DNA of 6,603 nucleotides from an uncultured Collinsella sp. (GTDB lineage: Bacteria; Actinomycetota; Coriobacteriia; Coriobacteriales; Coriobacteriaceae): positions 1 through 6,603 of the forward strand of contig CABULX010000114.1 in NCBI GenBank assembly GCA_902492545.1, read 5' to 3'. Below the pieces are notes generated by a model. That model was not told the DNA's origin. It saw nothing but the letters and a program-made list of their open reading frames with translations, and searched no databases. The position numbers and the translations under genes are program-made. Shown piece after piece: positions 1 through 5,000 of the stretch. Every line of letters starts with the position of its first letter. Position 1 is the first letter of the stretch.

Positions 1-84
1 GATTTGCAGCGACGGACCTCAGGACGCTCTTACACCACGTCTGCGCGCGCGACCGACGAAATGGCGATGAATACACGATTTTAA
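1..84 (+). CDS. possible 3' end of an unidentified gene (partial)
   Basis: The first frame is open from the window edge to a TAA at 82-84 and would encode 27 residues, rich in Arg, Ser and Thr and ending NTRF. It could be the hydrophilic tail of a protein encoded mostly to the left. The third frame is also open from the edge, to a TAG at 127-129, and has slightly more GC at third positions over its first 22 codons. The frame is therefore not settled and no family is recognisable. It may equally be non-coding. Confidence 0.25.
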   Translation, partial: DLQRRTSGRSYTTSARATDEMAMNTRF

Positions 85-106
85 TCCAACTGTTAGTCCT
101 TATAAT
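78..106 (+). promoter_or_regulatory. candidate promoter with perfect TATAAT -10
   Basis: A perfect TATAAT lies at 101-106. The best -35 at 17-bp spacing (78-83) is only an A/T run, so the -35 is weak. The -10 sits in the loop of a small dyad, GTCC (96-99) and GGAC (107-110). Transcription would start near 113 and run to the hairpin at 246-279. No convincing coding sequence lies between them. Confidence 0.3.
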
Positions 107-217
107 GGACACATGTTGCGTAACTTAGGCAAATACTATCTTATTATATGTTGCAAACAAAGTAGCAGTACTCATTTTTGCCATTTTTTGGCCACGGCCT
201 TTGTGGCAGACGTGCTG

Positions 218-232
218 GCGGGTTCGAATCCC
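218..232 (+). repeat. isolated tRNA T-arm-like motif, copy 1
   Basis: The 15-mer gcgggttcgaatccc has the GGTTCGAATCC signature of a tRNA T arm in + orientation. It is identical to 406-420. Only three T-stem pairs (GGG/CCC) form. The next seven bases have no 5' acceptor partner upstream and no D arm is visible, so this is not a functional tRNA. It lies 8 bp before the 64-bp repeat, as the second copy does. Confidence 0.6.
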
Positions 233-245
233 ATGCGCTGGGCCC

Positions 246-279
246 AAAAAGGAAAGGCCCCCATCGCTGGGAGCCTTTT
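246..279. terminator. hairpin terminator, repeat copy 1
   Basis: The same hairpin as at 435-468. The arms are aaaggccccc (253-262) and gggagccttt (269-278) with a 6-nt loop. A five-A run at 246-250 gives a U run on minus transcripts, and a short T run at 276-279 faces the + direction. It could stop transcription in either direction, including any RNA started near 113. Confidence 0.7.
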
Positions 280-287
280 CAATCAAG

Positions 288-303
288 TGGTGGGCGATGA
301 GGG
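288..303 (-). pseudogene. truncated tRNA-Val 3' end (16-nt remnant)
   Basis: Read on the minus strand, this is CCCTC ATCGCCC A CCA: the 3' T-stem strand, the 3' acceptor strand, the discriminator and CCA. It is identical to the 3' end of the intact tRNA-Val at 477-552. Beyond 303 the sequence diverges into GC-rich DNA without T loop, anticodon arm or D arm, so no tRNA can form. It may be a leftover of tandem duplication, or an attachment-site-like duplication made at the tRNA 3' end. Confidence 0.65.
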
Positions 304-405
304 GTGTCCGCGTGCGGCTGGCGCCGCCCGCGCCCCGCTTCGTCGCTTCGCTCCTCGCGTGCTGCGCTGGAAAACGCTTACGCGTTTCCTCAGCTCCGCA
401 CCCTT
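304..405. other. GC-rich spacer between the repeat copies, no gene seen
   Basis: This stretch is very GC-rich and contains a reiterated TCGCTTCG-type motif around 338-352. It also has an imperfect hairpin at 369-389, ggaaa-a-cgc pairing with gcgtttcc around TTAC. The segment CTGGAAAA (367-374) followed by a T arm at 406 vaguely recalls the anticodon and long variable arm of a tRNA-Ser(GGA), but the 5' half and acceptor pairing are absent. Open frames crossing 113-563 translate tRNA-derived DNA and are not credible genes. Confidence 0.5.
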
Positions 406-420
406 GCGGGTTCGAATCCC
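406..420 (+). repeat. isolated tRNA T-arm-like motif, copy 2
   Basis: Identical to the 15-mer at 218-232, at offset 188, one less than the 64-bp repeat. The 7-8 bases between the two elements differ between copies. As in copy 1, there is no matching acceptor strand upstream. The arrangement T-arm, terminator, tRNA-Val 3' end is thus kept in both copies, as if a convergent + strand tRNA once shared the terminator. Confidence 0.6.
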
Positions 421-428
421 TCTGCACG

Positions 429-492
429 GGGCCCAAAAAGGAAAGGCCCCCATCGCTGGGAGCCTTTTCAATCAAGTGGTGGGCGATGAGGG
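429..492. repeat. 64-bp direct repeat, copy 2 (terminator plus tRNA-Val 3' end)
   Basis: The second copy of the unit at 240-303, identical over 64 bp. Here it runs into the intact tRNA-Val gene, so this is probably the ancestral copy. Identity ends at 493, where the tRNA T loop begins. Confidence 0.9.
435..468 (-). terminator. rho-independent terminator of tRNA-Val
   Basis: On the minus strand, 9 nt after the tRNA CCA end, a 10-bp stem forms between AAAGGCTCCC and GGGGGCCTTT with one G-T pair and a 6-nt loop. A pyrimidine run ending in five Ts follows. The + strand has a shorter T run at 465-468, so it may act both ways. Confidence 0.8.
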
Positions 493-552
493 ATTCGAAC
501 CCCCAGCCTTGTGCGTGTAAAGCACCTGCGCTAACCGTTGCGCCAATCGCCC
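477..552 (-). tRNA. tRNA-Val (anticodon UAC)
   Basis: Read on the minus strand from 552, the gene folds as a standard tRNA. The acceptor GGGCGAT pairs perfectly with ATCGCCC. T8-G9 is followed by a D stem GCGC/GCGC with GG in the loop. The anticodon stem GGTGC/GCACA has loop TTTACAC, giving anticodon TAC after T33. The variable loop has five nt, and the T arm is GGGGG-TTCGAAT-CCCTC. Discriminator A and CCA are encoded at 480-477. The outermost anticodon-stem pair is a G-A mismatch; all other stems are sound. UAC reads valine codons such as GUA. It lies 57 nt downstream of asnB on the same strand and is followed by its own terminator. Confidence 0.93.
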
Positions 553-562
553 GCAGGGATTG

Positions 563-568
563 AGTATA
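563..568 (-). promoter_or_regulatory. probable -10 of the tRNA-Val promoter
   Basis: TATACT on the minus strand lies 10 nt upstream of the tRNA-Val 5' end, the right place for a short-leader tRNA promoter. No good -35 is seen at 16-18 bp; the best is GTGAAC or GGTGAA. Transcription reading on from asnB is also possible. Confidence 0.4.
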
Positions 569-595
569 GCGGAAACCCCGTGCTGTTCACCGCTA
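567..595. repeat. inverted repeat between asnB and tRNA-Val
   Basis: TAGCGG (567-572) and CCGCTA (590-595) form a perfect 6-bp dyad with a 17-nt loop, beginning 15 nt after the asnB stop codon. It lacks a U run on the minus strand, so it is at best a weak terminator or processing hairpin for asnB mRNA. It overlaps the tRNA -10. Confidence 0.4.
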
Positions 596-609
596 ATTCA
601 TAACGAAAC

Positions 610-2478
610 TTACGCGGCGAGTTCGGCGCCCTTGTCCTCATCGATAAAGAAGCGCTTGTACCAGATGAGGAACGTCAGCGTGGTATAGATCTTGCGCTGG
701 TTGAGCGCGCGACCCTCAAAGTGATCGTCAAGCAGTTTCATGAGCGCATCGGTGTCAAAGAAATCGGCAGCCCATGGTGCGGTGAAGTATTCCTTTACGT
801 AGTCGTAGTACTTTTGCTCGCGCAGCCAGAACTTGACCGGTACGGGGAAGCCCACCTTCTTGCGCGTTGCCCACTCGTCGGGCAGCGTACGGTTGGCAGC
901 GTGACGCAGAACGAGCTTGCAGCCTTCTTCGTTAACACGGTAGTTGGCGGGAATGTGCTCGGCAAACTCCATGACCTTCTTGTCCAGGAACGGGACGCGA
1001 AGCTCCAGAGAATGCGCCATGCACATCTTGTCTGCCTTGAGCAGGATGTCGCCTGGTAGCCACATGTTCATATCCAGATACTGTTTCTTGGAAAGCTCGC
1101 AGCAGTTGGGAACCTGCTTGTAGTACTCGGCGCACATCTCGGCGGCGTTCTTGCCGGTGTCATAAGCGGGCTTGAGCACCTCGTCGACCTCGGAGGGATC
1201 GAACACCTTTGCCTGACCCACATACCAGCGCTCGGGAACCTCGGCGCATTTCGTCAGGAAGTTGTGGCCCTTAAAGTAGGGGAGATGCTGAACGAGCGAG
1301 CCCAGGGCGCGACGTACGCCGAGCGGCACGCGCTTCTTAAAGGAGCGCATCTCGGGGGTGTCCTCGTACCACTCGTAGCCGGCAAACAGCTCGTCGGCAC
1401 CCTCGCCCGAAAGGACGACGGTGACCTCCTCGGAAGCCATCTGCGCCAGATAGTACAGCGGCACGCTGGACAGGTTCGATTGCGGCTCGTCCATGTGATA
1501 CTGGATATCGGGCAGTGCATCGAAGAACTCGTCGGCGGTAATCATCTTGCGCACGTTCTTGATGCCCAGCTTGTCGGAAAGCTCGGCAGCGTAGTTGGTC
1601 TCGTTGAAGTTCTTGTAATCGAAGCCGACAGAATACGTGGTGTCGGGCATAAGACAGGCGGCAATGTAGCTGGAGTCCACGCCGCCAGAAAGAAACGAGC
1701 CCACCTTAACATCGGCAATTCGGTGTGCAGCGACGCTTTCGTGCACGACCTTGTCGCACTCGTCCACGTACTCCTCGAAGGTCTTGGAGTTGTCGTCGGT
1801 GAAGTCACAGCTCCAGTAACGCTTGATGTCCATGGTGTTGGTCGTCAGGTCATACGTAAAGCAATGCGCCGGGGCAAGCTTGAACACGCCCTTAAAGAAG
1901 GTCTCCTCCGTGGCGGGGAATTGCAGCGTCAGGTAGGGGCGCAGCGCGTCGTGGTTGACGGCCTTCTCAAACTTGGGATGGTCCAGGAAGCTCTTGATCT
2001 CGGAGCCAAACAGCAGCGAGCCATCGGATGCCTGGTAGTAATAGAACGGCTTGATACCAAAGATGTCACGAGCGCCAAAGAGTTTGTTCTTGTTCTGGTC
2101 GTGAATCACGAACGCGTACATGCCGCGCAGGCGGTTGACCAGGTCCTCGCCCCACTCCTCGTAACCGTGTACCAGGACCTCGGTATCGGCGTTGCAGTGG
2201 AAGGCGTAGCCGGCTGCCTCCAGCTCGGCGCGAAGCTCCTGGAAATTGTAGATCTCTCCGTTGAAGACAATCGTGACCTTGCCGTCGTCGCTCGACATGG
2301 GCTGAGCTCCAGCTTCGGAAAGATCAAGAATCGAAAGACGACGGAAGCCAAGGGCAACGTTGTTGACGATATGCTGGCCGCCCATATCGGGACCACGGTG
2401 GATGATGCGATTCATCATAGCCGTGAGAACCAGCTCACTCTGTTCATCTGTACCGGTAAAACCGACAAAACCGCACAT
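610..2478 (-). CDS. asnB: asparagine synthetase (glutamine-hydrolysing)
   Basis: Predicted 622-residue cytosolic enzyme converting aspartate, ATP and glutamine to asparagine, AMP, PPi and glutamate. The start is set by the catalytic cysteine, which must be residue 2 after Met removal (MCGFVGF). An AAGGA at 2489-2485, 6 nt upstream, supports it; the frame stays open 45 codons further up, but that start would bury the cysteine. The N-terminal class II glutaminase domain (about 1-210) has RRLSILDL (46-53), NGEIYN (73-78) and ADTEVLVHGY (97-106). The C-terminal synthetase domain has the PP-loop SGGVDSS (264-270), SGEGADELFAGY (357-368) and KADKMCMAHSLELRVPFLD (481-499). All key residues are present and the length fits the roughly 610-640-residue Gram-positive group rather than the 554-residue E. 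coli enzyme. Some Gram-positive AsnB relatives amidate peptidoglycan (B. subtilis AsnB, corynebacterial LtsA), so the acceptor is not proven to be aspartate. Confidence 0.93.
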   Translation of the reverse strand: MCGFVGFTGTDEQSELVLTAMMNRIIHRGPDMGGQHIVNNVALGFRRLSILDLSEAGAQPMSSDDGKVTIVFNGEIYNFQELRAELEAAGYAFHCNADTEVLVHGYEEWGEDLVNRLRGMYAFVIHDQNKNKLFGARDIFGIKPFYYYQASDGSLLFGSEIKSFLDHPKFEKAVNHDALRPYLTLQFPATEETFFKGVFKLAPAHCFTYDLTTNTMDIKRYWSCDFTDDNSKTFEEYVDECDKVVHESVAAHRIADVKVGSFLSGGVDSSYIAACLMPDTTYSVGFDYKNFNETNYAAELSDKLGIKNVRKMITADEFFDALPDIQYHMDEPQSNLSSVPLYYLAQMASEEVTVVLSGEGADELFAGYEWYEDTPEMRSFKKRVPLGVRRALGSLVQHLPYFKGHNFLTKCAEVPERWYVGQAKVFDPSEVDEVLKPAYDTGKNAAEMCAEYYKQVPNCCELSKKQYLDMNMWLPGDILLKADKMCMAHSLELRVPFLDKKVMEFAEHIPANYRVNEEGCKLVLRHAANRTLPDEWATRKKVGFPVPVKFWLREQKYYDYVKEYFTAPWAADFFDTDALMKLLDDHFEGRALNQRKIYTTLTFLIWYKRFFIDEDKGAELAA

Positions 2479-2484
2479 GCAAGA

Positions 2485-2489
2485 TCCTT
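2485..2489 (-). promoter_or_regulatory. ribosome binding site fixing the asnB start
   Basis: AAGGA on the minus strand lies 6 nt before the ATG at 2478. It picks this ATG over the upstream in-frame ATG at 2613, which lies inside the preceding terminator. Confidence 0.8.
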
Positions 2490-2510
2490 TCTGCTGACGG
2501 CTCAGGTGTA

Positions 2511-2531
2511 CTGCCGCAAGGATTGTGGCAG
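2511..2531. promoter_or_regulatory. 21-bp dyad upstream of asnB (operator or leader hairpin)
   Basis: CTGCC-G-CAA (2511-2519) and TTG-T-GGCAG (2523-2531) are inverted around a 3-nt centre, with one G-T position. The dyad lies 33-53 nt upstream of the asnB start and just downstream of a TTGACA. It could be a repressor site over the promoter or a hairpin in the leader. Confidence 0.4.
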
Positions 2532-2535
2532 CTGA

Positions 2536-2563
2536 TGTCAAATAATCTTTACTATCATGCCAA
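2536..2563 (-). promoter_or_regulatory. candidate asnB promoter region
   Basis: Two -35-like boxes lie on the minus strand: TTGGCA (2563-2558) and a consensus TTGACA (2541-2536). TTGGCA has TGACAT 17 bp downstream as a poor -10. TTGACA has only TGCGGC at that spacing, inside the dyad. A promoter between the 2604-2647 terminator and asnB is expected, but the exact boxes are unclear. Confidence 0.3.
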
Positions 2564-2603
2564 TCTTTTGTTTCGTGATAGGGCATAAGCGCCGAGCGAA
2601 CCG

Positions 2604-2647
2604 AAAAAACCACGCCCGATCTTCAGACGAAGCGTCGGGCCGTGGTT
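2604..2647 (-). terminator. rho-independent terminator after the transporter gene
   Basis: On the minus strand, 22 nt after the transporter stop codon, AACCACG-G-CCCGA pairs with TCGGG-CGTGGTT. That is a 12-bp stem with a single bulged G and a 15-nt loop, followed by TTTTTT. It separates the transporter from asnB, so asnB needs its own promoter. Confidence 0.88.
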
Positions 2648-2668
2648 GCGAATGCTATGTATGAGCGG

Positions 2669-4717
2669 TTAACGCTTGCTGCGCTCGGCGAGACGGTGCT
2701 CCACCTTGGTGACGATGTGGATGAGCGGAATCGTCACGACCAGATAGTAAAGTGCGGCGCAAATGTAGGGCGTAATGTTGCCCGTGGTGGCCGTGAGGTT
2801 TTTGGAGAACAGCATGAGCTCCATGACGCCAACGCTCGAAAGCAGTGACGTGTCCTTGTACAGCATAACGAACTCGCTGGTCATAGTCGGTATAACGTAA
2901 CGTACGGCTTGCGGGATCACGATGCGCGACATAACTTGGGACCAAGTCATGCCAAGCGAGTAGGCAGCTTCCGCTTGACCATGCGGTACGCTCTCGATGC
3001 CGGCGCGGAAAATCTCGGCAAGATAGGCCGAGCAGTTGATGGCTAGGACGCCAACGCCGAGCGGCAGATTGGGCACGTTGAGACCGATCATAGGGAACCC
3101 AAAGAACGCAATGTAGATCTGCAGGAAGAGCGGGGTTCCGCGCAGGACGTTGATGTATGTTACGGCGATGCCGCGCAGCATACGACTATGACTGATTTTC
3201 ATAAAGGCAAACAGCAAGCCGATGGGGATGGCGAGCGGAAAACCGATAGCGGTCACGGCAAGTGCTATGCCCCAGCCCTTAAAGAGCGAGACGATTGAGG
3301 TGACGATAATCTGCGGCTTGCAGAACATGCCCAAAAACGGGTTGGAGTTCCACGCGGCAACCCAAGGCTGGGCATCGAGCCAGGCGACGATTTCTTGCAC
3401 CATGGTGCTCTCCGAGACGCTGATGGTGGGGCTCTCGGGAAGATCTCGCTTGTCGCCGACGGCGACATAGCTGCCGGTGACGGCATAGGCACCCGCGTTG
3501 CTCGGGAATACGACGTCGGGGACGACAACGCGAATCTGTGAGCCGGCGGCGACGGGATCGGCGAACTTAATGACGAGCTTTGAGCCGTCCAGCGAGCACG
3601 ATGCCTTGACACCCGTCTGGTTCAGCCCGTCGAGCAGCGTGACCTTAACATCGGTGCTTTCAAATGACCCGCCCTCGGGCAACTCAAGCTCAATTTGCGA
3701 AACGTCGCCCTCGTCGCTACCCGTTGTCGCTTCCCAGGTCAGGCGGGTTGCGATGCCGCCGAGCACGCCGTTGCCGCCGTCTTCGTTTGACTTGGCGGTC
3801 GCCGAGGTGACGGCGAGTGAAGTGCCCGTCGCGTCGTCTGAGCTCGAGGCATCCTCGTTATCGGACCCGCTCGTGGGTGCCATGCCAAACCACTTCTCGT
3901 ACAGTTTGTCATAGGCGCCGGAGCTCTTGATCTTGGCGAGGGCATCGTTGATGGCCTGTGTCAGCTCGGGGTTGTCTTTAGAGACGGCAATGCCAAACTG
4001 CTCGCCCGTCGGAACCTCTTTGATGATCTCCATACCGGTAAAGGAGTTCGAAACCATCCACTGCTCAACGGGCAGATCGCATACGACCGCCTGGCACTGA
4101 CCACTCATGACGGCGGTGAAGGCTGCCGTCCAGTCGTCAAAGTTGACGGTGGTTGCCTGCGGCAGGTTTTCGATTGCCCACTCCTCGGACGTGGTACCCG
4201 ACTGCACGGCAATTTTGACGCCCGGTGCGTTGAGGCTATCGACCGTGTCGTATCCAGTGTTCTTTGCAACTGCGACGCCCTGGTTGGAGTCGATATAGGG
4301 ATCGGTGAAGTCGACCTCTTCCTTGCGCTCGTCGGTAATCGTGATGTTACATGCGCCGACATCGGTCTTTACACCCTGCTTGACCATGGGGATAATGCCG
4401 TCGAACTTTTGCGCCGGCAAGTAGTTGAGCTCCAGACCGAGTTCGTCTGCGATCATGCCCATGAGTTCATAGGTAAAGCCCTGGTCTTCGCCGGAATCGT
4501 TGACGTATTCAAACGGGGGCGTGGCCAAGTCACTTGCGACGGTGAGCTTGCCATTCTCGACGAGTGTGTAGGTGCTCGAGGCGTTCTGGGAGGACGAACA
4601 GCCGCTCGCGCCGATGATGGTGGCAAGGGCCACAATGACCGTCGCGAAGGCGCAGACGATGTGCCGGGTCAACTGGACACGTGTCGAGTGGTGGCGACGT
4701 TCGAAGTGTCGTTTCAT
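2669..4717 (-). CDS. amino-acid ABC importer: substrate-binding protein fused to permease
   Basis: Predicted 682-residue membrane protein that captures an amino acid outside the cell and forms the transmembrane channel of an ABC importer. The start is the ATG with AAAGGA 6 nt upstream. Residues 1-40 are a long, basic lipoprotein signal ending in lipobox ASGC (Cys40). Residues about 50-280 are a family 3 (PF00497-type) binding domain with ITDERKEEVDFTDPY (127-141), whose Arg131 matches the residue that usually holds the substrate carboxylate. A Ser/Asp-rich linker (about 281-320) leads to an extra, probably beta-rich segment (about 322-435). The His/Glu/Gln-type permease domain (about 436-682) has several membrane helices, NVLRGTPLFLQ (523-533) and the ATPase-docking EAA loop around 569-603. 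The fusion recalls lactococcal GlnP, which instead carries two binding domains. No ATPase gene is nearby, so it must borrow one. The substrate is unknown. Confidence 0.9.
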   Translation of the reverse strand: MKRHFERRHHSTRVQLTRHIVCAFATVIVALATIIGASGCSSSQNASSTYTLVENGKLTVASDLATPPFEYVNDSGEDQGFTYELMGMIADELGLELNYLPAQKFDGIIPMVKQGVKTDVGACNITITDERKEEVDFTDPYIDSNQGVAVAKNTGYDTVDSLNAPGVKIAVQSGTTSEEWAIENLPQATTVNFDDWTAAFTAVMSGQCQAVVCDLPVEQWMVSNSFTGMEIIKEVPTGEQFGIAVSKDNPELTQAINDALAKIKSSGAYDKLYEKWFGMAPTSGSDNEDASSSDDATGTSLAVTSATAKSNEDGGNGVLGGIATRLTWEATTGSDEGDVSQIELELPEGGSFESTDVKVTLLDGLNQTGVKASCSLDGSKLVIKFADPVAAGSQIRVVVPDVVFPSNAGAYAVTGSYVAVGDKRDLPESPTISVSESTMVQEIVAWLDAQPWVAAWNSNPFLGMFCKPQIIVTSIVSLFKGWGIALAVTAIGFPLAIPIGLLFAFMKISHSRMLRGIAVTYINVLRGTPLFLQIYIAFFGFPMIGLNVPNLPLGVGVLAINCSAYLAEIFRAGIESVPHGQAEAAYSLGMTWSQVMSRIVIPQAVRYVIPTMTSEFVMLYKDTSLLSSVGVMELMLFSKNLTATTGNITPYICAALYYLVVTIPLIHIVTKVEHRLAERSKR

Positions 4718-4723
4718 CTGGAA

Positions 4724-4729
4724 TCCTTT
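4724..4729 (-). promoter_or_regulatory. ribosome binding site fixing the transporter start
   Basis: AAAGGA lies 6 nt before the ATG at 4717. It decides for this start over an in-frame ATG at 4762, which would put 15 residues ahead of the basic N-region of the signal peptide. Confidence 0.75.
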
Positions 4730-4788
4730 GCTTTGGCATGATGGGTCGGCATTGCGGGTCAATGAGGCACATCAAGACATTTGGATAA

Positions 4789-4817
4789 AGAATAGCACCC
4801 AGATTTCCTTGTTTTTA
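4789..4817 (-). promoter_or_regulatory. probable transporter promoter with extended -10
   Basis: The minus strand carries TGC-TATTCT (4797-4789), an extended -10, with the A-rich hexamer TAAAAA as a weak -35 at 17-bp spacing (4817-4812). The start would fall near 4782, giving a leader of about 65 nt. Confidence 0.45.
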
Positions 4818-4824
4818 CGCGGGG

Positions 4825-4835
4825 CAACACTGTTG
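4825..4835. promoter_or_regulatory. 11-bp palindrome upstream of the transporter promoter
   Basis: CAACA-C-TGTTG is a perfect dyad about 8 bp upstream of the proposed -35, where an activator or shared regulator of the divergent genes could bind. Palindromes this short also arise by chance. Confidence 0.3.
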
Positions 4836-4985
4836 TCATTTATTAATCCACGGCACAGTCCATGCAATTTTTTAGAAGGCTGCAGTGCGCGCAAGGTCAG
4901 GTGGCATATTAGGATGGTTGATAATACAGAATGTTTCATCGTTTCTGCCGCGGGACGTCTTTTGCCCTTTAAGGCTGAATTTAGC
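4836..4985. other. AT-richer divergent intergenic region
   Basis: This lies between the transporter promoter and the Mur ligase ribosome binding site. It must hold the + strand promoter of the ligase. Candidates such as GATAAT (4920-4925) lack a good -35 at 17 bp. The ligase frame is open through this region but has no credible earlier start, and no RNA gene or riboswitch was recognised. Confidence 0.5.
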
Positions 4986-4993
4986 GAGAGAGG
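4986..4993 (+). promoter_or_regulatory. ribosome binding site fixing the Mur ligase start
   Basis: GAGAGAGG ends 7 nt before the ATG at 5001. The alternative ATG at 5034 has no comparable site. Confidence 0.75.
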
Positions 4994-5000
4994 TCTTTGT

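Larger units (their letters stand above)
240..303. repeat. 64-bp direct repeat, copy 1 (terminator plus tRNA-Val 3' end)
   Basis: Bases 240-303 match 429-492 exactly over 64 bp, offset 189. The unit contains the hairpin terminator and, on the minus strand, the CCA end, discriminator and last 12 nt of the acceptor/T-stem side of tRNA-Val. Identity stops at 304, inside what would be the T loop, so this copy has no tRNA body. Perfect identity over non-coding sequence suggests a recent duplication or gene conversion. Confidence 0.9.

Noticed and set aside
141..160. TATAAT on the minus strand (148-143) as a promoter toward the left edge
   Set aside because: No usable -35 is seen at 16-18 bp and no gene start is visible to its left in the window; the region is simply AT-rich.
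240..492. CRISPR array
   Set aside because: There are only two copies, the repeat is 64 bp and is explained by a terminator and tRNA end, and there are no regular spacers or cas genes.
113..563. Several overlapping open frames of 60-135 codons on both strands
   Set aside because: They translate tRNA-Val, T-arm motifs and repeat DNA, giving the RDSNPQ/GIRTR-type strings typical of mistranslated tRNA genes. None has a good ribosome binding site and the two repeat copies give the same peptide.
1264..2535. 423-codon open frame on the + strand, antisense to asnB
   Set aside because: It lies opposite a gene with every family motif intact. High GC at third positions produces such long antisense frames; no domain is recognisable.
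2479..2603. T-box or other amino-acid riboswitch ahead of asnB
   Set aside because: The leader is at most about 125 nt, has no T-box TGG-containing conserved segment and no terminator/antiterminator pair before the start codon.
4572..5000. Mur ligase starting 143 codons earlier, at 4572
   Set aside because: That start lies inside the divergent transporter gene. The added residues show no MurE similarity, and a good ribosome binding site precedes 5001.
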